Assembly (NCBI GenBank): GCA_902766955.1
Contig: CACXFM010000124.1
Location: 1-64,000 of the forward strand
Origin: an uncultured Lachnospiraceae bacterium
GTDB taxonomy: Bacteria > Bacillota > Clostridia > Lachnospirales > Lachnospiraceae
Direction of reading: 5' to 3'
DNA length: 64,000 nt
Of the stretch, positions 35,559 to 44,434 are shown piece by piece. The position numbers were made by a program, and so were the translations under genes. The notes under the pieces were generated by a model. That model was not told the origin of the DNA, searched no databases, and saw only the letters and a list, made by a program, of their open reading frames with translations. Every line of letters begins with the position of its first letter. Position 1 is the stretch's first letter.

Positions 35559-36659
35559 ATGAAGTACTGCATCCTTGAACGGATCCCCGAAAGAACGAAA
35601 TACAATTCCGGTTCCAAGGCCAGAAATGACATCAACGCCATTCTGACAGAATCGGGAGTCCGTCCGCTCAATGCCGTGTTCCGCAGAACATATCCCGAAC
35701 ACTGTCCGCTTCCGGTAAAAATCCGGAAGCATTTTGAGTACGCGGATGTATGGCGGAAAACTCTCGGAAAACTGAAGCGGGGAGACGAGGTGTTCATCCA
35801 GTACCCGGTCTCGCACGGGACCTTCTTCCTGGCCGGCCTTCTGAAGCAGGCCGGCAGACGCGGCGTGAAATGTACGGCCGTCGTCCATGATCTCGAGATC
35901 CTGCGCAAATTTCTCAATATGACCCGGAACCCCGTCATGAGAAAAATCCGTTTTTTTATGAGCGGCCGCGAGCTGCGCGCATATGCGGGGATGACAGCCC
36001 ACAATGAAGTCATGAAGAACTACATGACAGAACAGCTCCATATTCCCGCCGACAGGATCAGCAACCTTCAGATCTTCGACTACCTGACCGCTGACAGCGT
36101 CGTAAAGCCCGCGGAAGCGGTCTTCAGCGACCCGCCGCGGATCATCATCGCGGGCAATTTAAGCAGGGAGAAAGCCGGTTATGTTTACTGTCTGCCGGAG
36201 ACGCCGCTCTTTGTTCTCTACGGCGCGGGTTATGACGGACCGGCCGCGGACAACATTGACTATCAGGGTACGTTTCTGCCGGATGAGCTTCCCGCCCATC
36301 TGGACGGAATGTTCGGACTTGTGTGGGACGGACCTTCCTGCGACACCTGCACGGGCATACCCGGGAATTATATGCGGTATAACAACCCCCACAAAGTGTC
36401 GCTCTACCTGGCTTCCGGAATCCCCGTCATCATATGGGACAAAGCCGCCATGGCCTCCTTCATCCGGGAACATGAGTGCGGCATCCTGATCAGCTCCTTA
36501 AACGAAGCCGGCGCTTCGGTCGAAAAGCTGGACCGCACCGCCTATACGAAGCTGAAAAAGAATGCGGAACAGACCGGCCGTCTGCTCCGCCGCGGATATT
36601 ACACCAGAAAGGCTCTTCATCTCAATCATGGACAACTATCAGATACTGCATCAGATTGA
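35559..36659 (+). CDS. Gtf3/galactofuranosyltransferase-like glycosyltransferase
   Basis: 366 residues from the ATG at 35559 (GGAG upstream; earlier ATGs at 35499 and 35511 lie at or next to the predicted transcript start). The pattern SGSKARNDINAI near residue 17, DEVFIQYPVSHG, then VVHDLE and the C-terminal NPHKVSLYLASGIPVIIWDKAA is that of the Gtf3/WbbI group, GT-B enzymes that add glucose or galactofuranose. The presence of glf in this locus supports galactofuranose, as inference. First gene of a four-gene operon; it overlaps the next by 32 bases. Confidence 0.8.
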   Translation: MKYCILERIPERTKYNSGSKARNDINAILTESGVRPLNAVFRRTYPEHCPLPVKIRKHFEYADVWRKTLGKLKRGDEVFIQYPVSHGTFFLAGLLKQAGRRGVKCTAVVHDLEILRKFLNMTRNPVMRKIRFFMSGRELRAYAGMTAHNEVMKNYMTEQLHIPADRISNLQIFDYLTADSVVKPAEAVFSDPPRIIIAGNLSREKAGYVYCLPETPLFVLYGAGYDGPAADNIDYQGTFLPDELPAHLDGMFGLVWDGPSCDTCTGIPGNYMRYNNPHKVSLYLASGIPVIIWDKAAMASFIREHECGILISSLNEAGASVEKLDRTAYTKLKKNAEQTGRLLRRGYYTRKALHLNHGQLSDTASD

Positions 36660-37470
36660 TCTCGATATCACAAAGGCGGTCGTTGCGATCTGCACCCGTC
36701 ATAAGCTCAGATATTACATGCTCGGAGGCACGATGCTCGGGGCCGTCCGCCACAGGGGGTTCATTCCCTGGGACGATGATATAGACCTCGGCATGCCCCG
36801 GAAAGACTACGAGCGTTTTCTGAAAATCGCTCCGCGCGAGCTGCCTTCCTATATGAAAGTCGTGAATTACCGCACGGATCCGCAATATATGTTCTATATC
36901 ACACGGATTCTCGACACGGAGACAAAGGTCATCGAGGAGCGCATCGGAAATGACACAAAATACACGCACGCCTCGATCGATATTTTCCCCATCGACGGCA
37001 CACCCGACAATCCGGTTCTGAGAAAGATCTATTTCCTGAGGGTTCTCTCGCACAGAGCGTGCATGGCCCTCTGCTATAAGGATTCCATCGACCGGAAGCG
37101 GAAGCGCGGCGCAGCCGAGAAGCTGCTGCTCTTTATATTGGAAAGAATTCCCGTCGAGAAGCTCACGACGCCCTATATCCAGAAGTCCAAGATCGACAGG
37201 CTGCTCCGCTCCCAGGACTGTGAGACAGCCGCATATATCGGCAACATCATGGGTGCCTACCGGACAAGGGAGATCGTTCCCCGCGAGTGGTACGGCAAGG
37301 GGAAGATGTATCCGTTCGAAGATATCGAACTGATGGGCTTTGAAAATGCGGACGCCTATCTGACGTATACGTATGGAGATTACATGAAGCTCCCGCCTGA
37401 AGACCAGCGCAAGGTGCATTTTATTCTCCTGGAATCACACGGCACAAAATATGGAGGAGATTATGAGTAA
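36628..37470 (+). CDS. LicD family phosphotransferase
   Basis: 280 residues from the ATG at 36628. The LicD core is intact: YYMLGGTMLGAVRHRGFIPWDDDIDLG at about 31-57 (written here in parts: LGGTMLGAVRH, then PWDDDIDLG), with the double Asp that binds metal. LicD proteins move phosphocholine or an alditol phosphate from a CDP donor onto a sugar; animal fukutin is a relative that uses CDP-ribitol. A CDP-donor synthase of the IspD/TarI type is encoded in the same superlocus at 56019. It overlaps the Stealth gene by eight bases. Confidence 0.9.
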   Translation: MDNYQILHQIDLDITKAVVAICTRHKLRYYMLGGTMLGAVRHRGFIPWDDDIDLGMPRKDYERFLKIAPRELPSYMKVVNYRTDPQYMFYITRILDTETKVIEERIGNDTKYTHASIDIFPIDGTPDNPVLRKIYFLRVLSHRACMALCYKDSIDRKRKRGAAEKLLLFILERIPVEKLTTPYIQKSKIDRLLRSQDCETAAYIGNIMGAYRTREIVPREWYGKGKMYPFEDIELMGFENADAYLTYTYGDYMKLPPEDQRKVHFILLESHGTKYGGDYE

Positions 37471-38467
37471 ACCTTATCCCGTGGATATCGTCCTGACCTG
37501 GGTCGACGGCAATGATCCGGAGTGGGAGAAGCAGATGCTCTCCTTCCGCCCGGACGCCGGCGGATACAAATCCTCCACGAGCCGGGCCCGCTTCCGCAGC
37601 TGGGATAATCTGCAGTATATTTTCCGCGGCATCGAGACATTCATGCCCTGGGTCCGCACCGTCCACTTTGTCACATGGGGCCATCTGCCCCCGTGGCTCA
37701 ATCCGGATGCGGAAAAGCTTCATATCGTGCGGCATGATGAATTCATCCCCGCCGAATACCTGCCCACATTCAATTCCAACGCCATTCTCCTGAATCTGTT
37801 CCGGATTCCGGGTCTTGCGGAGCGCTTTATTTTCTTTAACGACGACACCTTTGTCATACAGCCGGTCAGAAAGACCGATTACTTTGTCAGAGGCCTGCCG
37901 CGGGACAGCGCCGCGCTCACGCCTTTCGTCGTGACTCCGGGCGGCATCGCGGCTCAGGAAATGAACAACCTGGAAATCATCAACCGGTATTTCTCCTCGG
38001 CCGATGTGCGGGCAAACTTAGGCAAATGGCTCAACCCGCTCTACGGCAGCTATAATCTGCGGACACTCATCTTTCTGATGTGGAAGGGGATCAACGGGGT
38101 CTATGAACCCCACATTCCCGTCGGTTATCTGAGGAGCACCTGCAAAACGGTCTGGGAAAAAGAATTTGATGTTCTCGATGCCACATCCCGCAACCGCTTC
38201 CGCACCAAGGCCGATGTCTCGGAGTGGCTCTTCCGCCAGTGGCAGCTCATGAGCGGGCGGTTCGTCCCGAGGGACATCCGCTTCGGCAGGTATACCGTCG
38301 TCCCTCAGCATCTCGATCTCATCGAGAATACACTGAAGAAACCCGGCCGGTGCAAAATGCTGTGCATCAACGACAACGTGGAACTCAAAGACTTCGAAAC
38401 AGCCAGAGCGCGTGTCAACAGCGCACTCTCCGAGCTACTGCCCCGGAAATCGCACTTCGAGAGATAG
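37463..38467 (+). CDS. Stealth family sugar-phosphate transferase
   Basis: 334 residues from the ATG at 37463 with GGAGGAG just before it. Conserved regions CR1 (VDIVLTWVDGNDPEW), CR2 (FIFFNDDTFVIQP), CR3 (FRTKADVSEWLF) and CR4 (CINDN) are all visible. Stealth enzymes make phosphodiester-linked capsule polymers by moving hexose 1-phosphate from a nucleotide sugar, as in meningococcal capsules; GlcNAc-1-phosphotransferase is the animal relative. So at least one linkage of this glycan may be a phosphodiester. Confidence 0.93.
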   Translation: MSKPYPVDIVLTWVDGNDPEWEKQMLSFRPDAGGYKSSTSRARFRSWDNLQYIFRGIETFMPWVRTVHFVTWGHLPPWLNPDAEKLHIVRHDEFIPAEYLPTFNSNAILLNLFRIPGLAERFIFFNDDTFVIQPVRKTDYFVRGLPRDSAALTPFVVTPGGIAAQEMNNLEIINRYFSSADVRANLGKWLNPLYGSYNLRTLIFLMWKGINGVYEPHIPVGYLRSTCKTVWEKEFDVLDATSRNRFRTKADVSEWLFRQWQLMSGRFVPRDIRFGRYTVVPQHLDLIENTLKKPGRCKMLCINDNVELKDFETARARVNSALSELLPRKSHFER

Positions 38468-38510
38468 TCTGCTGCCTTTGACAGCCCGAAAGGATTCATC
38501 ATTCATTCTC

Positions 38511-39986
38511 ATGCAGTCTGACACAAAAAAATCACCCGTGATTCAGGGCAGCATCAAAAAAAATGTGGTCCTGAACACGTTTTATGAAATACTCTCCATC
38601 GTCCTCCCCTTTGTCACGGCGCCCTATGTCTCCAGAGTCATAGGTGCCAGAGGAGTAGGCATATACAGCTATACAAACTCATATCAGTCTTTTTTTGCCA
38701 TGCTTGCCGCCCTCGGCACGGTGTCCTACGGGACGCGCGAAATCTCGAGGGCGCGGAATGATCCCGTCCTCCGCACCCGTCTCTTCTGGGAGATCGAGCT
38801 GATGACGGTCATGACAACATCCGTCTGTATCGCGGCCTGGATCATTTTCACCTGCTTCACGGGCGAAGACAGGATCTATTACATGGTCCTCACGGCGGGC
38901 CTTCTCAACTCGGCCTTCGATATCCACTGGTTCTTCTCCGGCCTGGAGCAGTTCCAGTACCAGGTGACGCTGAACACGGTGTTCCGTCTGTCCGGAGCGG
39001 TTCTGCTCTTTGTTCTCATCCACGACCAGAGTGATCTTCTGCTGTATATGATTCTGATGACGGCAGTGAATGTGCTGTCCTCTCTGTCCATGTGGATCTA
39101 TCTGCCCCGCTTCCTGGTCAGAATTGACAGGCGGGACCTGCGCATAAAGAGACACTTCCGCCAGACCATGATTTACTTTATCCCGAATGCGGCCACCTCC
39201 ATCTACACGGTACTGGACAAGTCCCTGCTTCAGATGATCACGCGCGATGCGCTTCAGAACGGCTATTACGAGCAGGCAGGGAAAATCGTAAACATGGTCA
39301 AAGCACTGACGTTCTCCTCGCTGAACGTCGTTCTCGGATCCAGGCTGTCCTACCTGTTCAAGGAAAAGCGCTACGATGAAATCCGCGAAAGAATCGGCGA
39401 TTCCATCCACTATATTCTCTTTATGGGAACGGGATGCTGTCTGGGCATCATCGGCATCGCGGGCCGTTTCGTGCCTTTCTTTTTCGGTCCCGGCTATGAG
39501 GGCACCGTCCTGCTTCTGCAGATGCTCAGTCCCGTCGTGATCATTATCGGCATCAGCAACTGCCTGGGCACCCATTACTACACTCCCGCCGGGCTGCGGA
39601 AACAGAGCGCCCTCTACATCGTGACGGGGGCGGCCGTCAATCTGGTCATGAATCTGATTCTGATCCCGCATTTCCGGGGCGCGGGCGCCGTGGCGGGCAC
39701 CCTGATCGCGGAGTCCGTCATCACGGTTCTGTATCTGTCACACTGCGGCGGCTATCTCACATGGCGCCGCCTGGCCGCTTCGGCCTGGAAGAAGCTTCTC
39801 GCCGGAGCCGTCATGCTCTGCTTCATCTGGTTCATCAACAGGAGGATCGGCAGTGATATCGCGGCGATCGGCGTGTCAGTAGCCGGCGGAGCGGCTGTCT
39901 ACATATCGCTGCTCGCCGTAATGAGGGATGCGGTGATCACGGACATCCTTCTGAAGAAAATACTGCGAAGAAAAAAGAAGGCCTGA
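38511..39986 (+). CDS. Polysaccharide flippase (Wzx, MATE/MOP superfamily)
   Basis: 491 residues with about 12-14 membrane helices. The N-terminal pattern NTFYEILSIVLPFVTAPYVSRVIG is the standard start of Wzx proteins. It would turn lipid-linked repeat units across the membrane. The ATG at 38511 is taken; the spacing from AAAGGA is long. It is the only flippase in the window and could serve both polymerases encoded on the other strand. Confidence 0.92.
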   Translation: MQSDTKKSPVIQGSIKKNVVLNTFYEILSIVLPFVTAPYVSRVIGARGVGIYSYTNSYQSFFAMLAALGTVSYGTREISRARNDPVLRTRLFWEIELMTVMTTSVCIAAWIIFTCFTGEDRIYYMVLTAGLLNSAFDIHWFFSGLEQFQYQVTLNTVFRLSGAVLLFVLIHDQSDLLLYMILMTAVNVLSSLSMWIYLPRFLVRIDRRDLRIKRHFRQTMIYFIPNAATSIYTVLDKSLLQMITRDALQNGYYEQAGKIVNMVKALTFSSLNVVLGSRLSYLFKEKRYDEIRERIGDSIHYILFMGTGCCLGIIGIAGRFVPFFFGPGYEGTVLLLQMLSPVVIIIGISNCLGTHYYTPAGLRKQSALYIVTGAAVNLVMNLILIPHFRGAGAVAGTLIAESVITVLYLSHCGGYLTWRRLAASAWKKLLAGAVMLCFIWFINRRIGSDIAAIGVSVAGGAAVYISLLAVMRDAVITDILLKKILRRKKKA

Positions 39987-40010
39987 CGTTCTGTCAGCCT
40001 TCTTCTTTTT
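39974..40010. terminator. Bidirectional terminator between the wzx gene and the convergent esterase gene
   Basis: AAGAAGGC(C)TGAC pairs with GTCAGCCTTCTT, with a T run on the right and an A run on the left. Confidence 0.85.
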
Positions 40011-40014
40011 TGTA

Positions 40015-41277
40015 TTATTTCACCGATATCTTTATGCGGGCATAGAGACCGTTCTGCGCGATGGCGTAAACTATGCACTGCCCCCTGCTTTTTGCAGTTA
40101 TTTTTCCGAATGCGGACACGGACGCCACGGCGGGTGTATCCGACACGTATTTGACGGCTTCATGGACCGCCGCTTTTTTCGTGCTGCTGTAGAATTTCTG
40201 CGTCACTTTCAGCTGCAGCGAGGCTCCCTTTTTCAGGGTGGCAGACGTCCTGCCAAGCGAAACCGAGGAGCAGTTCGTATAGCGCTTTCCGCCTGCCGTC
40301 ACGATGTGGAGTACTCTCGATACGGCAAGCCGTCTGCCGCTTTTATCGTACGCGGCAATCCTGTAGCGGTAATATGTGCCGGCTTTCAGCCCGGTCCCCT
40401 TATAGGTGAGGCGCGTCGTCGCGCTTTTCAGTTCCTTAAGAGCCGCACCGCATTTCGCCCCGTGCACCGTGTAGTAGGAAGCCCCGGCGATTTTATTCCA
40501 GCTCACGGTAATGCCCGTTTTGGACACCGACTTCATTTTTGCGAGCAGAACCGGTGATTTTTTCACCGTCTGCGAGGCGGCCGTTCCGGCCGCGAGTCTG
40601 CGCAGCTGTGTAAGCATCGCATTTGCGATCCGGACCTGCCCTTTCCGGTTAGGATGAATCGCGTCATTGAAAAAATAGTTTTTAATAACGGAACTGTTCA
40701 GCCGGAGCGCATTCTCCGTCCCGGTCAGATACGTCCATCCGAGTGAAAGACTGATCTCTTTATACCACTCCGCCCGCTTCCTGCAGTAGGACTGCCGGCT
40801 CTCCTTTGTCCCCCAGTTAATACCCGCATACAGGATCTTCGCATTCGGAAATTTCTTACTCGCTTTTTGCCCGAAGGCCTTCATGCAGCTGCGGATCTGG
40901 GACTTTGTCGCCCGTGCGGCGGCATAATCATTTCCGATCCCTCCCGCCACGAGGATTTTTGTAACTCTTTTATCGGACTTGATCCCGTTCAGAAGCGTAA
41001 TGAACTGCCTGCCCGGAACGACAAATCCGTAGCCGTTTCCTCTTGCAATGGTCTTTCCGGAGAGGGACAGCCCTTCCGCGACATAATCGGGCCAGGCTTT
41101 GGTCAGTTTCTCCTTCGTCCCGTCATAATTGGTTCCCGACCGCCTGGCGGAGTAGGAATCTCCGATCATAATATACCTGTCCGCCGCGGAAACATTCGCG
41201 CAGCACAGCATACAGACGGCCAGCATAAGGAGAAGAAGCGGTGTCAGCCGCCGGCCAGTTCCCCTTGTGTCTGTCAT
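40015..41277 (-). CDS. Secreted SGNH/GDSL esterase with fibronectin-III and Ig-like domains
   Basis: 420 residues. A signal peptide (PLLLLMLAVCMLCC...VSA) is followed by an SGNH domain: nucleophile in YIMIGDSYSA, GGIGND as block III and the Asp-His pair in FFNDAIHPN. Residues 240-325 look like a fibronectin III domain and the last 85 like a bacterial Ig-like (Big) domain (TLKKGASLQLKV, KITAKSRG). It could remove acyl groups from the surface glycan outside the cell. It ends the MBOAT operon, 40 bases behind the acyltransferase. Confidence 0.85.
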   Translation of the reverse strand: MTDTRGTGRRLTPLLLLMLAVCMLCCANVSAADRYIMIGDSYSARRSGTNYDGTKEKLTKAWPDYVAEGLSLSGKTIARGNGYGFVVPGRQFITLLNGIKSDKRVTKILVAGGIGNDYAAARATKSQIRSCMKAFGQKASKKFPNAKILYAGINWGTKESRQSYCRKRAEWYKEISLSLGWTYLTGTENALRLNSSVIKNYFFNDAIHPNRKGQVRIANAMLTQLRRLAAGTAASQTVKKSPVLLAKMKSVSKTGITVSWNKIAGASYYTVHGAKCGAALKELKSATTRLTYKGTGLKAGTYYRYRIAAYDKSGRRLAVSRVLHIVTAGGKRYTNCSSVSLGRTSATLKKGASLQLKVTQKFYSSTKKAAVHEAVKYVSDTPAVASVSAFGKITAKSRGQCIVYAIAQNGLYARIKISVK

Positions 41278-41316
41278 AATTCCTCCTTTTCTCCCCTCTT
41301 TAAGTTAAATGCCGTA

Positions 41317-42927
41317 TCAGAACGCCGCGTAGGCAAAATTAGAAGCGTCGTAAGTAATACCGTATATTCCGAAAACAAGGATAAACAGAATCGCGCCTAG
41401 ATAGACGCACCAGCGCAGAACAAGCGGCTGGGCGGCAATGGTTCCGCGAATCTTCATGTTCTTTTCGTGGAGCAGATCCACGACAAACAGAATCAGAAGA
41501 CCGAGCAGCGCGACATAGAAATCCTTCCGGTCAAGCCCGTGTGTATACAGCGACTCGTCAAACAGCACCCACAGCCGGTTTGACGAGAACAGGCGCCGGA
41601 TCACTAAGGCGAAGCCCTCAAGCGACCCGGTTGCCGTCAGCATCCTGCCGATCACAAAGAGGAAAAACGTCCGCAGTCTCCTCACGAAACGCCAGCCGGA
41701 TGTCTGCACGGGGATGCCGAAAAACGCCTCCAGTTTTGTGAAAAACGGCTCTGCGATCATGCCCAGGACAATCAGGAATCCCCAGTAGAGTCCCCACACC
41801 ACATAATCCGGGCCGGTGCCGTGCCAGAGTCCGGTCAGAAGCCACACGATCAGGAGCGGGAATGTGCTCTGCGCCACCTGGGAAGCATGCGCCCCTCTCT
41901 TCTTCCGGATCCCGGAAGCCCGTTTCATCGCGGAGGGTCTCATGATCATCGGCATATACACATAGTCCTTGAACCATCCTCCCAGCGTGATATGCCATCT
42001 TCTCCAGAATTCTGCCGCCGTCTCTGCAAAGAAGGGCTGCCGGAAGTTTTCTTCCAGTGTAATCCCCATGCATTCGGATGCGCCGATCACGATGTCCATG
42101 CATCCCGAAAAGTCTGCATAGAGCGCGAGCGCATTGGCGACGCCCCCGAGAACGATTTCCACCCCGGCATAGCTGCCCGGATCCGCGAACACCGCTCCCG
42201 AATAAACCGCCAGCCTGTCGGCGATCACCAGCTTCTTGAAGAACCCCCAGATCATTCTCTGCATGCCGAAGCAGACTCTGGTATAATCCGCGCCCGGCAG
42301 TTCCTTCAGCTGGCGGAACAGTTTCCTGTAATTGCAGATCGGTCCCTCCACGATCGCGGGGAAGAACGTGATGCCAAGAAGCAGATTAAAGTAGTTCCAT
42401 TCCGCCGTGGTTTTCCGCCAGTAAATATCCAGCAGATAGCCCGCGCACGAAAACGTGTAATAAGAAATGCCGAGCGGAACGAGAATTTTGCCCATTCTGA
42501 GATCGCTCACGGATTCAACCTGCGGAAAATGCAGGAGCCTGCCGGCCTTGATATATACCAGAATGCCGAACAGAAGCACAAGCGTCAATATCAGAAATAC
42601 CCTGGCCCTCGTCCTGTATTTTCCAAGGTGCGCCTTTTTTTCCCTGTTGGTGAGCCCCGAGGATGACCTCTCAAACTGCAGATAGACACTGCCCATCAGC
42701 GCGGCTCCGGCGTAGACAATCAGCGACGTCGCAATCACCACAACGAGTGCTCCCCGGCCTCCCATCCAGTAATAAAACACCAGATTTCCCACCAGGATCA
42801 CGCCTCTCCGGATGATGTTGGCCTGCATCACGAAAAAGATCAGAAGAAACAGGGCAAAAAAGAGAATAAAGCCGAGTGTGTGATAAGAGAGTGTGATACC
42901 TCTGTCCGTCAGATACTTTACAATCAT
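41317..42927 (-). CDS. MBOAT family O-acyltransferase (DltB/AlgI-like)
   Basis: 536 residues with many membrane helices. The MBOAT core is present: ILVPLGISYYTFSCAGYLLDIY, the conserved Asn/Asp part EFWRRWHITLGGWFKDYVYMP (seen as two blocks) and the catalytic His in LLTGLWHGTG. These proteins move an acyl group across the membrane to an extracellular acceptor. Its partners are the SGNH protein just upstream and the ligase before that, as DltB works with DltD and DltA or AlgI with AlgJ/X. Confidence 0.93.
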   Translation of the reverse strand: MIVKYLTDRGITLSYHTLGFILFFALFLLIFFVMQANIIRRGVILVGNLVFYYWMGGRGALVVVIATSLIVYAGAALMGSVYLQFERSSSGLTNREKKAHLGKYRTRARVFLILTLVLLFGILVYIKAGRLLHFPQVESVSDLRMGKILVPLGISYYTFSCAGYLLDIYWRKTTAEWNYFNLLLGITFFPAIVEGPICNYRKLFRQLKELPGADYTRVCFGMQRMIWGFFKKLVIADRLAVYSGAVFADPGSYAGVEIVLGGVANALALYADFSGCMDIVIGASECMGITLEENFRQPFFAETAAEFWRRWHITLGGWFKDYVYMPMIMRPSAMKRASGIRKKRGAHASQVAQSTFPLLIVWLLTGLWHGTGPDYVVWGLYWGFLIVLGMIAEPFFTKLEAFFGIPVQTSGWRFVRRLRTFFLFVIGRMLTATGSLEGFALVIRRLFSSNRLWVLFDESLYTHGLDRKDFYVALLGLLILFVVDLLHEKNMKIRGTIAAQPLVLRWCVYLGAILFILVFGIYGITYDASNFAYAAF

Positions 42928-42946
42928 ATAAATCCTGCTGCTCCTG

Positions 42947-44434
42947 TTACTGCGGGTGTGCGATAGAGTGGTCTGTTCTGCCCAGCGTCAGATACGCGTG
43001 ATCATCCACAGCGCCGGTTTCCTTGTTAATGACTACAATTCTCAGACAGCTGCGGTCAGCAGCATAAACCGCTCCGTTAACCCTGATTTCCGTGTTTTCC
43101 CCGCTGACGGAGCTGGTCGCCTCGATCAGGATGTCTCCGACCTGCAGCTTTTTCTCCTCTTCCAGCGCGGGACTCCTGATATCGGACTCATACAGAACCT
43201 TCCCCTCATCCAGAACCGCGATATAGGAGTGACTTCCGTAATGACAGAGAGACTGTTCCGTCCCGGCCTGCATGATGATCCCTGCATCCGCCGCCGAGAA
43301 AGCACCGGAGACGTCCCCGCAGAGTGCCATCACAACGATATACTTTTCCTCTTCTTTCCGAGCATCTTCCAGAAGATCAAAATAGGTTCTGAAACTATAG
43401 GCGGAACGCAGAAGCCTGCCTGTCATCAATGCCCGGCTGGCGGCAAGGGCAGCGTTCATTGGCTCATATCTGGGATCCTGCCGGTGATCCTCGAGATGAT
43501 ACCGGCTGCTGATATAGTTTCCGATAAATGAGGTGAACTTTCTGGCTCCCCAGATATTCAGATGATGACCGTCGCCGCTGTCCGTCTCTTTGTCCATGCC
43601 GAGTTCGGCTCCCCTGGTGAAATAATTCAGGAACGGCACGTCATAGGAGGAAAGAAGCTCCGCCAGCGCGTAGTACGCTCCTTTCCTATTGTCATATGCC
43701 TCCTGGGTAATCGTCTTGCCTTCGTAGAGGGTCGGCGTGGTAAACATCAGCAGTTCCGTTCCCGTGCTCCGGCAGAGGCGGATCAGCTTCTCTATATAAT
43801 ATTTGCTCCAGCCGGAAATCTGATAGCTCGTATCGATGGGATTTTCCACAAGCGCCGGTCCGTCTCCGCGCACCACGCCCGTGACGGCCCCGAGCACATG
43901 TTCTTTACTGTCGGGCAGGAAGTCGTTCTTCGTCAGTTCCTTCCATCTGGTATGATACGTATAGATCGGCAGGATAAATTCAAGAATATCCGTTCCCGCC
44001 AGATCTGTCATCATCTCCCATTTCACTTTTGATGTGATGGGCATGCCATCCGACATAAAATGCAGATGCTCCTTTGAGTTGACCTTTTTCTCGGAAGATT
44101 CCGTGCCTCCGTCCAGAACCACAAGCTTCGGATGATGAAGTTGGATGGCTTCCTTGACCAGATAATACTCCTGGGCAACCGTCTGGGCCGAGGTTCCCAG
44201 ATTGTAGGATACGATGCCGAATTCCTCCCAGAGCTGCATCGGCTGTATGGCGTACTGTGTCGTGGAAGGTCCCGCAAAAATCACGTCAAAGGTATTCCGC
44301 CCGTACTGGTAGTAATCCTCGGCGAGCGTTCCCCTCGACTTATCGCTGAGAACGTAGGTGACGCGTCCGATCAGGAAAAAGAGAAGGGCACAAAAACAAA
44401 TTGCGGAAATCAGCCTTTTCAATATCTGTTTCAC
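42947..44434 (-). CDS. SGNH-like membrane-anchored partner of the MBOAT (DltD/AlgX type)
   Basis: 495 residues from a GTG at 44434 that follows the ligase stop directly (TAAGTG). One N-terminal membrane helix (10-30), then an extracellular SGNH fold: FAGPSTTQYAIQP carries the Ser nucleophile (about residue 57) and GDGHHLNIWGARKF the Asp-His pair. This is the DltD/AlgX-like arrangement, which passes the acyl group from the MBOAT to the glycan. The last 170 residues are a beta-rich domain (EVRVNG-type strands) that may bind carbohydrate. Confidence 0.8.
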   Translation of the reverse strand: MKQILKRLISAICFCALLFFLIGRVTYVLSDKSRGTLAEDYYQYGRNTFDVIFAGPSTTQYAIQPMQLWEEFGIVSYNLGTSAQTVAQEYYLVKEAIQLHHPKLVVLDGGTESSEKKVNSKEHLHFMSDGMPITSKVKWEMMTDLAGTDILEFILPIYTYHTRWKELTKNDFLPDSKEHVLGAVTGVVRGDGPALVENPIDTSYQISGWSKYYIEKLIRLCRSTGTELLMFTTPTLYEGKTITQEAYDNRKGAYYALAELLSSYDVPFLNYFTRGAELGMDKETDSGDGHHLNIWGARKFTSFIGNYISSRYHLEDHRQDPRYEPMNAALAASRALMTGRLLRSAYSFRTYFDLLEDARKEEEKYIVVMALCGDVSGAFSAADAGIIMQAGTEQSLCHYGSHSYIAVLDEGKVLYESDIRSPALEEEKKLQVGDILIEATSSVSGENTEIRVNGAVYAADRSCLRIVVINKETGAVDDHAYLTLGRTDHSIAHPQ